From: Zygnema cylindricum
Lineage: Eukaryota; Streptophyta; Zygnematophyceae; Zygnematales; Zygnemataceae
Reading direction: 5' to 3'
Length of the DNA stretch: 64,000 nt
NCBI GenBank assembly: GCA_037447655.1
Contig: JBBHKE010002914.1
Coordinates: 62,001 to 126,000, forward strand
Numbering within the stretch: the first letter of the stretch is position 1; the number at the start of each line of letters is the position of its first letter. Under the pieces are notes generated by a model, which saw only the letters and a list, made by a program, of their open reading frames with translations, was not told the DNA's origin and did not search any database. Positions 1 through 10,840 of this stretch are shown piece after piece. Both the position numbers and the translations under genes were made by a program.

Positions 1-669
1 CTTCCTCCCTTCCTCTCCTCCTCTCTCTCCCTCCCTATCTCTTCCTCCCTCTAATCCTCGCTCCCGCTCTCTCTCCCTCGCTCCCTCTCTCTCTCCCTCC
101 CTTTCTCTCTCTCTCTGTCTCTCTCTCCTATTTATCGAGTCTCAGGAACTATTTAGAGTGGATTAGAAAGGGATTGCTTATTTTGGCAAATATTAATTCT
201 AAATTTCAAAATTTGAAATAAAAGAAAATAAAAGATAAAAGAAGATGGAAATGATTTTTTTTCAAAAATTTGTTTGAAATGAAGAGTCAATATATTTTGC
301 AAGAATCGGGGGGAGGGAGGGAGGGAGGGGGAGAGGAGGGAGAGGGAGGGGGGAGGATAGGGGGGAATGAAGTTATATGTGTTAAAAAAATCAAACGGAA
401 AAGAAAATTGATTAAAAGATGGATCAGCTTAGAAATAAACTAATTCTTAGTTTTTTTTTTTTTTTCGTTAATGTGGACAACAATATCAAATATTGTTTAT
501 GATATAAATAAGAAGCGATCTGAATTCAAATAATCAAACCTCTTCACGATTCATTTGTGTCAAAATTTAGCTTTACATTTATATTCGTTATATATCCACA
601 TTTCATATTCACATTATATATTCACACTTTTTTTTCGTTAGTTAGATTTTTTGGTTCTTTTCTTCTGCA

Positions 670-671
<2 letters not shown>
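1..671. repeat. Partial copy of the ~3 kb tandem unit (its right-hand part)
   Basis: This stretch matches 6070-6740 almost base for base at an offset of about 6069, with only small indels. It opens with a CT-rich tract, continues through an AT-rich segment and a G-rich tract (308-353), and reaches the poly-T region. It is the right-hand third of the unit seen whole at 3809-6786, so the rest of this copy presumably lies left of the window. No gene is visible: the open frames here are low-complexity translations. Confidence 0.85.
308..353 (+). other. G-rich tract with quadruplex potential
   Basis: The tract contains at least six runs of three or more G separated by one to three bases (pattern GGGAGGGAGGG), so it meets the usual G-quadruplex pattern several times over. 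The same tract recurs in the other copy of the repeat at about 6379-6424. Whether it folds in the cell cannot be told from sequence. Confidence 0.7.
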
Positions 672-672
<1 letters not shown>

Positions 673-742
<70 letters not shown>

Positions 743-770
743 TTTTTTTGTTTTTTTTTTCGTTTTTTTT
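673..770 (+). repeat. Poly-T tract, about 70 consecutive T then T-rich
   Basis: A run of about 70 T is followed by T-rich sequence broken by single G or C bases. The matching place in the other repeat copy (about 6743-6790) has only a short, interrupted T run. The long tract is therefore either an expansion specific to this copy or the oligo(dT) end of a retroposed sequence on the minus strand. Confidence 0.9.
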
Positions 771-1647
771 CTGTTCTCTTTTTGTTCTTTTTTTTGTTTC
801 CACTTTATTTACTTCTTGTTACGGAAAATTTTGCAGGAGAAAAAAAGCACTCCGGACGAAATAATTGAGGAGTATCAATTTCAAAAAAGTCGGGCGGCTC
901 TCGACGGATTTTTGAGAGGATATAGAGATTATGAAAAATCGAATTGGTTCTAAAGGGGTATTGGGGATAATGGGTGAAGATAGGTTTTAGGAAAAGTGGA
1001 GGGAAGGGAGAGACAGGAAAGAGAGGGAGAGAAAGTTACAGAGGGGCAGGGAGAGTCGAGAGAATGGCGAGAGGGTGGTGAGGGAGATGCTGAGGGGAGA
1101 GAGGGGAGAGGGGAGAGGAGAGGGGAGAGAGGAGAGAGGAGAGAGGGAACGGAGGGGACTCTGTCGGTTGTTTTTCTTCGATTCTCTGTCTGCTGTCCTC
1201 CCTTTCTGTTTTTTGTAAACTGCAATTTTTTTTTATGTATTTAGATTAATTTTTGCCTCATGGATTATTGTACCAGTATTAGTGTGGGGTTCATAATTTA
1301 CATTGTTATGTTCCCGTAGGTTTTTTTTTTTTTTTTTTTTCCTAGTCGAGTCAGTGTCAAAGTTTTTCTGTCTCCTTCCTTTTTCACTTCAATTATGTCA
1401 AGAAACTTTGATTAAATGCTACAAATTTTTATTTTTTTCGTTCTTTAGTGTTATGTTGGGTTTTGTGACTTATGTCACCATAGACTTAGAACGTTCCGAG
1501 TTCTTAACATGATAGAAAAAGACAAAAATGTACCGGCTAGGCAATGGATTTACCATCCGGCTTAAGAATTGTCCGTCTTAACTCTAATAATTCACACTAC
1601 TTATTTTGAAACACTCGAGATCGGAAATAGAAACTGGCAAAAACTCC
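771..1647. other. No gene seen; purine-rich tract
   Basis: The stretch holds a GA-rich block at about 985-1155 (mostly GGGAGA and GAGAGG runs) and a second T run at about 1320-1341. Open frames here are short and compositionally simple. I see no gene. Confidence 0.6.
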
Positions 1648-1858
1648 ACCGTTAATCGTTATTAGTGTTAAAGTTTTTTTTCACTTAAAACATTTTTTCT
1701 CCGTGCACTTGTCGGATTGTCAATCCGATGGTTATGATTGAAAGGTAAAATTTTCACCTTCCTATTGCTGGTCTCTGATTGATAATCCGACAAGTGTGCA
1801 CGGAGAAAAAATATTTTAAGTGGCGAAAAAAACTATTATACTAATAACGATGAGCGGT
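1648..1858. mobile_element. MITE-like inverted-repeat element, copy 1
   Basis: The two halves are imperfect reverse complements of each other over nearly the whole length. The ends read ACCGTTAATCGTTATTAG and, on the opposite strand, ACCGCTCATCGTTATTAG. Inner blocks such as TTTTTTCTCCGTGCACTTGT also recur inverted. The body is closely related to the element at 2430-2651. It is about 211 bp with no coding capacity, as expected of a miniature non-autonomous DNA transposon. I could not define a target duplication. Confidence 0.7.
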
Positions 1859-2429
1859 TTAGTTTGTACGGTGTAAGGAATTTATTTGTCATGGCAGTTT
1901 TGTTATCAATATGTTTTCAGCTTTTTAGGGTTTTCTCGGTTGATTTGATTATTAATTCGTTCAAGAGTTGTTTATTTAGAAGCTTTTCCAACCGTCATTT
2001 TGATTGGTACGGATTGTTTGTCTATATGTTTTGCATTAACATGTGGAAAGTGACAAGAAATATCATAGTCGTCGCTATTCGGTAATTTTTGAAAGAAATG
2101 CCGTACATTCGGTGGCGTCCAACTCATTCGGCATGAATATAGAAAACGAGGGATTTTTTTTAGGGTTAGGTACTGTAAAAAGTTTGAACCGGAAAGAGCC
2201 CTGATGGAGTTGAGCCTTAATACCATCGATTGGAAAGTATCGCATTTTACAAAACACCTAATATCTATTTGTCAAAATTTCGTATAATACACGTATAATA
2301 TGGTCTGCACACAACATAGTCGACTTACCTGCGAGGACAAAAACAGCCGTCAGGAACTTTTGTCCGTATTTGCGTCACAGTACGAGGAAATGGGATTACT
2401 GTACAGTATGGGTATCGAACAAGCCCCGT
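1859..2429. other. No gene seen between two MITE-like elements
   Basis: This is unique-looking sequence with only short open frames (up to about 84 codons) and no recognisable domain. It separates two related inverted-repeat elements. Confidence 0.5.
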
Positions 2430-2651
2430 GTACACCGTGTATCGCTATTAGTGTTAAGTTTTTTTCGTCTATTACAACATCTTTTCTCCGTACACAATTG
2501 TCGGATTGTGGATCTAACGGTTGCGATTGAAAGGTAAGATTCTCAGCTTCCGATTGGCAGTCTCGAATTGTAAACCCGACAAGTGTGTACGGAGAAAAGA
2601 CGATTTAAGTGGCGATAAAAATATCAACACTAATAGCGATACACGGTGTAC
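2430..2651. mobile_element. MITE-like element, copy 2, with perfect 26-bp terminal inverted repeats
   Basis: Bases 2430-2455 and 2626-2651 are exact reverse complements (26 of 26), starting GTACACCGTG. Inside the ends the halves remain broadly complementary (TCTCCGTACACAATTGTCGG against CCGACAAGTGTGTACGGAGA), so the 222 bp could fold into one long hairpin. Its body resembles the element at 1648-1858. No coding capacity. The superfamily is unclear because no target duplication can be read cleanly. Confidence 0.85.
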
Positions 2652-2657
2652 TGTACA

Positions 2658-3111
2658 GTACACCGTCAATCGCTATTAGAGTAAAGGAATAAATAGCGTA
2701 AAAAAAAAATTAGTGTTATTAACACTGATCGGGATTTTTTTTTTTTTGAAAAAAAAAATATATACTAATTAATCCCTGTTCACACGGTCGACGGACGAAC
2801 ATATGAGAACGTGATTTTTTTCGACGAGTTTGCATCGCTTTCTTCCAGTGCACATTCACATGTGTGCGCAATAATATTAAGTGTCTTTTTATGCCTTTGT
2901 AATTCAAAAAGTACCATTTCGTACGAAAATATCCTGTCCGTACGCCACACTATTTACATCGCAGTGTACTTCCATTATTAACGCTAATTGAAAAAAAACC
3001 CTAATTAGAATAATGGAAAAAATAGAATTATGGATTGTATTTCGGGTTTTTTTTTTTGAAAAAAGGGCACCGAATTGGCGTTATATACTCTAATAGCGAT
3101 TGACGGTGTAC
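2658..3111. mobile_element. Inverted-repeat element with perfect 26-bp ends, related to the neighbouring MITE
   Basis: Bases 2658-2683 and 3086-3111 are exact reverse complements (26 of 26), starting GTACACCGTC. The ends share the pattern GTACACCGT-N3-ATCGCTATTAG with the element ending six bases to the left, so both were probably moved by the same transposase. The 454 bp interior is AT-rich, non-coding and differs from the smaller element. Confidence 0.8.
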
Positions 3112-3808
3112 CTGTAGCGACGGACGGTTGTCACGGACGCTGAAAATTCCGACACGTAGGCTGTTCGTTGTACGGTTGTATGTGGTGCGTATCGTTTAAA
3201 TTCGATGACGCTACATCGCGATATGGCCTTATTGTATCCTTTGGAAAATCTCCATAGCGATTTTCTCGGCTTCGCGACAAGATGATTTAGGCCTCTTCTC
3301 CATTAGGCGGTCCCAGTAAACATGCGGAGACGTCTATTTGTAGTGTTTACTGGCACGGCGTTACATTATGTCGTGCCAATANNNNNNNNNNTTTATAAAG
3401 AATGTTATGTGATAAATTTTTGTCAGCTTTAATCTCATTAATTGCGATTAATTTGTTATTGATATAATTGCATTTTTTATTTATTCTCAATATTAAGATA
3501 AAATTCAAACACCCAGTTTTAAACCCCTACGGACTTTTTTACGTAATACGTTATATTTTCTAGTTTTTGAACTTTTTGAAAATATCTTATATTTTTCGTG
3601 TAAGGATAGAATATACGGATGATTTAAACAAAAATAGACGCATAAAATTTGTTTCTTACCGTGAATAATAACGCTAATTGGGCATCCCCAAATTTTGACC
3701 CACAAACTTAAAATAGAATTATAACTCTTATTTATTTTTTACGTTAATATAGTTATTGTTTAATTAGCGTTAATTACTCTAATTTCGACTGTTTTTAAAT
3801 AGTGTATT
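3112..3808. other. No gene seen; includes assembly gap
   Basis: AT-rich sequence with short simple open frames only. About 3288-3381 is similar (roughly 70 percent by eye) to 14055-14150, both opening with TTAGGCCTCTT, so it is a piece of a dispersed repeat cut by the gap. No coding domain is recognisable. Confidence 0.5.
3382..3391. other. Assembly gap (10 N)
   Basis: Ten consecutive N. A run of exactly ten is a common placeholder, so the true size of the missing sequence is unknown and coordinates across it are nominal. Confidence 0.98.
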
Positions 3809-6786
3809 GTACGAAATATTTTAGTCCGTACTAAAACTGCTCATTATTTCGTACAGGCGTTCAAAATAAGTGTCGGATAAAGACGTAGACACGTGAAATT
3901 GAGTGCGTCGCCACGGAAAAGCGCACTCAGATTTGATCCCAATCATAAAGACGAGGGAAAATCGCAAGAACCCGTTCCCACATGTCGAATATGTGAACAT
4001 TGACTATTGCAGCTACAATATGGGAATGTGTATCCAAATTAGTGTTATGTGTATAAATTAGAGTTAATTTTTACTTGGCGAAAGGCGCTGAACCCAAACT
4101 AGAGATAGTAACACTATTTTTTTTACGCACAAATTATTTGTGAACGCTAATAGTGATTCACGGTTTTACTGTTTCGTTTTGTTTTGATTAAGGGTGAAGT
4201 TTTATCGGACGAAAAGTGAGGTTGTTTATACAAATCCGAACTTCGCACTGCGCCGTACCACTTAATTTGTGTTTATCCGCGAACAACATTACAGAGAATC
4301 TTGCTAATATTCGCCAAAGGTCTAGAGGTAACAATGACCGTTGGATATTCATTATTATTTGCATTCTCTTCAATTTTTCCTGTAACCTTCGAGGAAGTGG
4401 ATTCGAGGAAGTGGTTTGTCAGATGCAGAAATCAAAGAGCAGGGACTCATTGAATGATAAAGATACAACCAACGGAATTCAAAAAATTTGCACATGATAT
4501 GCACCTTCCAAAGTCTAACCAAAAATACAAAAGTTATCTAGTAACGCAGCGCTCTTTCGTCGCGTTGTTTCTGGCAAAGCTCAATCGTCACACGAAAAAA
4601 CAAAAACCCAAGAAAATGAGCTGGTATCTGACAAAGTGCCTACAAAAAGTCCAAAATTGCATTATACGACGACCTGGTGCGCACGTACATGATACTCAAA
4701 TGAAGATTTTTGGTCAGTGAGAAAACCATAGACGATGTTCACTCAACCCGTAATGTTGGCCATACAATTACATAATTTTTTGATGGAACATAGGCATAAG
4801 TAGTATTATTTTTGATTGAATGTTTTTTTATTTTTTCTTTTATTACAAAGTCAAAGTCAGTCAACGCAAATTATAAACGGTACATTTGTTCCATGCGCAT
4901 ATTCATTTTTTTTTTGGCGTTTTATGCGTTTGCTGCCTCTATGGAAAAAATCAACATTTCCTACAACAGGAAGATACAAAAATACTTGCAACAAAAATAA
5001 CCCTAAGAAAAAAAACCCTAAAAACCACAAGATAAAACCCAAAAATGGTATGTTTTCCTCCACACATAAAACAGCAAAAAAAGTTTACTCCCCACGAGAC
5101 TCATTACTCACATCCCTTCCTCTCACCTCCCCTCTCCACCCCCTTCCTAATGATAACAATACTTCACAAAACAAAGAGAGAAAAAAAAAACTAATAATAA
5201 TAACAATACTTCACAAAACATATGGAAGAAGAAATAAAAAATAATAATAATAACAATACTTCACAAAAGAAAGAGAAAAAAAAAGAAAAGGAGAGAGACA
5301 CAGAAAATCACAGCAAAACTGACTGTCCTGCCAGATATTTACTTAGAGAAGAAAAAAAAGAGGAACAACAAAAACAAAAAAAAAAGTAAAAAACAGAAAG
5401 TCACCACCACCGTATTTAATTTTTCCTTCTCTCTCTCTCCCTCTCTTTCTCCTCCTTATCCTGCCCCACGTGGCAAGAGAAACACTTTATAATGAAAAAA
5501 TCTAAAAAACCTAAAACCAGTAAATGGGCCAGCTTCAGTAAACAGACTGTTTTTCCGCCCATCTACAAATGTCACACGAACCTATATACATATTTCTGCG
5601 ACTTTAGTTCGATAAGACATCTTCTCTCTCTATTCTTTGCTCTCCCTCTCTCTCCCCCTCTCATCCTCTCTCCCTCGCTCCCTCTCTCTCGCTACCAACA
5701 CAAAATCTTTCACAATATCCTATTTTGACAAACCAGACTGAAAAACCCAAAAGACAACTTTCCACTTCCCCTTACGCCCTTCTATATCCTTAGTAGTTTC
5801 CATATTATTTCCCTCGGCATTTAAATGTCTCCAGCTTCCATAATTTTCAGATTCCTGTCCAGCCAATAAGGAACAAACGGACGGGAAAACACAAAACCGG
5901 CCTCTCCTTCCACCTCTCTACCTTCTCCTCTCCTCTCTCCCCCCCCCGAACTGCTTCACAAAAGCTTAAATATGAAGTCCTACACTTTCACATAAAACAA
6001 AGTTGAGCACAAACTGCTACTTCATTTTTGTTTTTTTGCTTCCTTTCTGAAATCTACATAGATTCACGCTCTCCCTCCCTCTCCTCCTCTCTCCCTCTCT
6101 CTCCCTCCCTATCTCTTCCTCCCTCTAATCCTCGCTCCCGCTCTCTCTCCCTCGCTCCCTCTCTCTCTCCCTCCCTTTCTCTCTCTCTGTCTCTCTCTCC
6201 TATTTATCGAGTCTCAGGAACTATTTAGAGTGGATTAGAAAGGGATTGCTTATTTTGGCAAATATTAATTCTAAATTTCAAAATTTGAAATAAAAGAAAA
6301 TAAAAGATAAAAGAAGATGGAAATGATTTTTTTTCAAAAATTTGTTTGAAATGAAGAGTCAATATATTTTGCAAGAATCGGGGGGAGGGAGGGAGGGAGG
6401 GGGAGAGGAGGGAGAGGGAGGGGGAAGGATAGGGGGAATGAAGTTATATGTGTTAAAAAATCAAACGGAAAAGAAAATCGATTAAAAGATGGATCAGCTT
6501 AGAAATAAACTAATTCTTAGTTCCTTTTTTTTTTCGTTAATGTGGACAACAATATCAAATATTGTTTATGATATAAATAAGAAGCGATCTGAATTCAAAT
6601 AATCAAACCTCTTCACGATTCATTTGTGTCAAAATTTAGCTTTACATTTATATTCGTTATTTATCCACATTTCATATTCACATTATATATTCACACTTTT
6701 TTTTCGTTAGTTAGATTTTTTGGTTCTTTTCTTCTGCAAGCTTGTTTTTTTTTTCTTCTTTTTCCATTCTTTTTTGTTTTTTTTGT
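3809..6786. repeat. Tandem ~2.98 kb repeat unit, copy 1
   Basis: 3809-6078 matches 6791-9060 at a constant offset of 2982 with very few differences, and 6070-6740 matches the window start. The unit holds AT-rich sequence, ends of MITE-like repeats (about 4137-4165), CT-rich blocks (5425-5455, 5630-5690, 6065-6200) and a G-rich tract (6379-6424). The largest open frame (4816-5244, 142 codons) is lysine- and asparagine-rich, keeps no recognisable domain and is probably not a gene. Near identity between copies suggests a recent duplication or ongoing homogenisation. I see neither LTR-type ends nor a polymerase gene. Confidence 0.85.
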
Positions 6787-6790
6787 ATTG

Positions 6791-9065
6791 TAAGAAATAT
6801 TTTAGTCCGTCCTAAAACTGCTCATTATTTTGTACGGGCGTTCAAAATAAGTGTCGGATAAAGACGTAGACACGTGAAATTGAGTGCGTCGCCACTGAAA
6901 AGCGCACTCAGATTTGATCCCAATCATAAAGACGAGGGAAAATCGCAAGAACCCGTTCCCACATGTCGAATATGTGAACATTGACTATTGCAGCTACAAT
7001 ATGGGAATGTGTATCCAAATTAGTGTTATGTGTATAAATTAGAGTTAATTTTTACTTGGCGAAAGGCGCTGAACCCAAACTAGAGATAGTAACACTATTT
7101 TTTTTACGCACAAATTATTTGTGAACGCTAATAGTGATTCACGGTTTTACTGTTTCGTTTTGTTTTGATTAAGGGTGAAGTTTTATCGGACGAAAAGTGA
7201 GGTTGTTTATACAAATCCGAACTTCGCACTGCGCCGTACCACTTAATTTGTTTTTATCCGCGAACAACATTACAGAGAATCTTGCTAATATTCGCCAAAG
7301 ATCTGAGAGGTAACAATGACCGATGGATATTCATTATTATTAGCATTCTCTTCAATTTTTCCTGTAACCTTCGAGGAAGTGGATTCGAGGAAGTGGTTTG
7401 TCAGATGCAGAAATCAAAGAGCAGGGACTCATTGAATGATAAAGATACAACCAACGGAATTCAAAAAATTTGCACATGATATGCACCTTCCAAAGTCTAA
7501 CCAAAAATACAAAAGTTATCTAGTAACGCAGCGCTCTTTCGTCGCGTTGTTTCTGGCAAAGCTCAATCGTCACACGAAAAAACAAAAACCCAAGAAAATG
7601 AGCTGGTATCTGACAAAGTGCCTACAAAAAGTCCAAAATTGCATTATACGACGACCTGGTGCGCACGTACATGATACTCAAATGAAGATTTTTGGTCAGT
7701 GAGAAAACCATAGACGATGTTCACTCAACCCGTAATGTTGGCCATACAATTACATAATTTTTTGATGGAACATAGGCATAAGTAGTATTATTTTTGATTG
7801 AATGTTTTTTTATTTTTTCTTTTATTACAAAGTCAAAGTCAGTCAACGCAAATTATAAACGGTACATTTGTTCCATGCGCATATTCATTTTTTTTTTGGC
7901 GTTTTATGCGTTTGCTGCCTCTATGGAAAAAATCAACATTTCCTACAACAGGAAGATACAAAAATACTTGCAACAAAAATAACCCTAAGAAAAAAAACCC
8001 TAAAAACCACAAGATAAAACCCAAAAATGGTATGTTTTCCTCCACACATAAAACAGCAAAAAAAGTTTACTCCCCACGAGACTCATTACTCACATCCCTT
8101 CCTCTCACCTCCCCTCTCCACCCCCTTCCTAATGATAACAATACTTCACAAAACAAAGAGAGAAAAAAAAAACTAATAATAATAACAATACTTCACAAAA
8201 CATATGGAAGAAGAAATAAAAAATAATAATAATAACAATACTTCACAAAAGAAAGAGAAAAAAAAAGAAAAGGAGAGAGACACAGAAAATCACAGCAAAA
8301 CTGACTGTCCTGCCAGATATTTACTTAGAGAAGAAAAAAAAGAGGAACAACAAAAACAAAAAAAAAAGTAAAAAACAGAAAGTCACCACCACCGTATTTA
8401 ATTTTTCCTTCTCTCTCTCTCCCTCTCTTTCTCCTCCTTATCCTGCCCCACGTGGCAAGAGAAACACTTTATAATGAAAAAATCTAAAAAACCTAAAACC
8501 AGTAAATGGGCCAGCTTCAGTAAACAGACTGTTTTTCCGCCCATCTACAAATGTCACACGAACCTATATACATATTTCTGCGACTTTAGTTCGATAAGAC
8601 ATCTTCTCTCTCTATTCTTTGCTCTCCCTCTCTCTCCCCCTCTCATCCTCTCTCCCTCGCTCCCTCTCTCTCGCTACCAACACAAAATCTTTCACAATAT
8701 CCTATTTTGACAAACCAGACTGAAAAACCCAAAAGACAACTTTCCACTTCCCCTTACGCCCTTCTATATCCTTAGTAGTTTCCATATTATTTCCCTCGGC
8801 ATTTAAATGTCTCCAGCTTCCATAATTTTCAGATTCCTGTCCAGCCAATAAGGAACAAACGGACGGGAAAACACAAAACCGGCCTCTCCTTCCACCTCTC
8901 TACCTTCTCCTCTCCTCTCTCCCCCCCCCGAACTGCTTCACAAAAGCTTAAATATGAAGTCCTACACTTTCACATAAAACAAAGTTGAGCACAAACTGCT
9001 ACTTCATTTTTGTTTTTTTGCTTCCTTTCTGAAATCTACATAGATTCACGCTCTCCCTCCCTCTC
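6791..9065. repeat. Tandem ~2.98 kb repeat unit, copy 2 (lacks the right-hand third)
   Basis: This matches 3809-6078 nearly base for base. It starts at the shared string TGTATTGTA and stops in the CT-rich tract, after which a long (CT)n run replaces the remainder of the unit. One visible change is near 7282, where an extra base opens a slightly different short frame. No gene is seen. Confidence 0.85.
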
Positions 9066-9104
9066 CTCACCCCTCTCTCTCTCTCCCCCCTCCCCCCTCT
9101 CTCC

Positions 9105-9167
<63 letters not shown>

Positions 9168-9172
9168 CCCTC
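9050..9172 (+). repeat. CT microsatellite
   Basis: A nearly pure CT dinucleotide run (about 9110-9164) is flanked by C-rich pyrimidine sequence. It marks the right boundary of the tandem array. Such tracts are prone to length error in assemblies. Confidence 0.95.
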
Positions 9173-9229
9173 TCCACGTATTTAAAAAATTCCAGTCCTG
9201 AGATATTCCCAAATCTGGTTCTTTTCCAG

Positions 9230-10727
9230 TTAAGTGCTTCCTTGTACGGACAATATAGCCTTCTGAAGCTCCTTGCTCACATCTTTTCCCGCAACTCCTC
9301 CTCCTACCCCTCCCCCTACTCCCCCTTCTCCCAACTCTATCTGACTTTGCCCCTTAGTCTCCACACTCACTTTCTTATTCTCCAAAGCAACTCCTCCCTT
9401 TTTATTCTCCCCCTTTTTTGTCTCTCCCTTTCCAAAATCCTTCCGTTCCTTCCCTCCTCCCCTTGCCTCCTTGCCATTTTTGTCATGAATAATCTCATCA
9501 AAAACTTGCGACCGCAACAGGTTCTCCTCATGTCCGTACATACGCTTCCGTACGGCCGTGACCCCTCTTGCCGGCTTTAGAAAACTCCACTTTGAGGTCC
9601 TCCATGGCCTTCCTCAGATTGTAATTTTCCGCATGAAGGGCGATGACGTCATCAGAAAGTCTTGCCAAATCTTTCCTCGGATCCCCTCCTCCTCCTCCTC
9701 CTCCTCCATGTCTCCCTCCAACTCTCTCCTTCCCTCTCCTCCCCTGACTCCCTCTACCCGTCTGCAAGGTGACTTTGTCCAGGGAAAGGGACGGTAGGCC
9801 GTTTCCAGAAAAAACGTTTAAACCCTTTAGATTAAAACCTCCGGAGAATATATCTTTCGGAAGAGATAAACCCCACCGACATGAGGCGGTTCCCCAAAAC
9901 CCTAAAGGAAGGTCACTGTGGACTTGGAGAGCCCATATTCCCTCTTTAGGTTTTGGACCCCATAAGGTATTTTTAGGGGTTCCTTTGAAAAGATTAGAGA
10001 GAGGGCCTTTTTTACTACTCACTGCCCTTTTTTCGGAACCTGGATTTCCATGCGCCAAAGCAGTTCCGTTGTCTGTACTATCTCCGTTAACTGCGGCGGG
10101 AAATCCGGGCTCATGGATATGACCGTTGCCGTTTGAGAGTCCCATATGTCCATTTTCGAGTTTTCCATTTGATTCCGGGTATCCGTTTATTCCATTTACT
10201 CCATTTACGCCATTTAAACCGTTTAAACCGTTTAAACCAGTCGATCCATTCGTTTGTTTGGCAGAAATTTTATTGATAATCTCCACTTTAGAGGCCACAA
10301 TCTTCGGATTCTCTCTCTCTACCCCCTCACTATTCCCTGTAGCCACACCATTTCTCCTCATTCTAAAATCTCCAAACCTAGGGCTTGTTTTCACCATAAT
10401 CCTTGTATTTTTTTCACTATTGAGGTCAATTTCCGCAGATACGGACAAAAAATCACTGTTAGGAGAAAACCAAGGTCCAAGACCAGCTTTGACCACTACA
10501 GAAGAAGAAGTATTTTCTTCATTTGGACGGTAGGAGAGTCGTACGGACGGACCGACATCGAGAGAAGTACCGACAAGTACGGCAAGTTCTTCTTTCTCTC
10601 CTACAGCACATCCTGTAAAGAGAGGTAATCCTAAAAACTTGATAGGAGCTTTGACTCGAAGGAGAGGCTTTTGACCTTCTCCTCGAAATTTCACGGAAGC
10701 TTTCATCTTGCTAGGGAGGCCAGGCAT
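9230..10727 (-). CDS. Conserved plant protein of unknown function, frame broken near its 3' end
   Basis: This is the only convincing host gene. The frame 10727 to 9528 encodes 399 residues. Residues 8-122 (starting MKASVKFR, then a KPLLRVKAP...LGLPLFTG segment, GPSVRLSYRPN and FGDF) look like a plant-specific family that I recall being annotated in Arabidopsis as 'mental retardation GTPase activating protein'. No biochemical role is known to me. Met8 (codon at 10704-10706) fits the family start better than Met1. Residues 161-183 are an N-G repeat (LNG/VNG units), 250-305 are a second conserved block with paired tryptophans, 331-338 are eight glycines and 341-378 a probable coiled coil. The frame ends at 9528, but an overlapping frame shifted by one base (9541 to 9230, ending KDVSKELQKAILSVQGST) continues with gene-like sequence, so I read one gene with a frameshift or assembly error. 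No intron fits the join. Its neighbours are repeats. Confidence 0.7.
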
Positions 10728-10840
10728 GACTAGGGCGTCCTGCTTGGTGTTTTAGAAGAGAGAGGGAAGGAAGAGGAGAAAAAGGAGGGGAAGGGAGGAA
10801 GAAATGGTGCAGGAAGAGGTGAGAAAGGTAAAGTAGTAAG
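10728..10840 (-). promoter_or_regulatory. Immediate upstream region / probable 5' leader of the host gene
   Basis: This short flank, read on the minus strand toward the start codon, is strongly pyrimidine-rich (CTTCCTCCC-type blocks), which is common in plant 5' leaders. No clear TATA box is placed to decide a start site. The assignment as leader rests on position only. Confidence 0.35.

Noticed and set aside
557-953. Two open frames with long phenylalanine runs
   Set aside because: They are translations of the poly-T tract and have no protein-like sequence outside it.
950-1244. Overlapping frames on both strands, rich in Ser/Pro or Glu/Gly/Arg
   Set aside because: Both translate the same GA-rich simple repeat.
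4816-5244. 142-codon frame repeated at 7798-8226
   Set aside because: It is repeated only because the whole 2.98 kb unit is duplicated. The composition is simple (Lys/Asn-rich), there is no domain, and it overlaps other frames of similar length.
1-6786. The 2.98 kb tandem unit as an LTR retrotransposon with LTRs at 1-671 and 6070-6740
   Set aside because: The direct repeats lack TG...CA ends, primer site and polypurine tract. The matching block continues into the next tandem unit, which fits array duplication better.
9558-10628. Several plus-strand open frames over the host gene
   Set aside because: They are antisense shadows of the minus-strand gene, which shows the conserved protein sequence.
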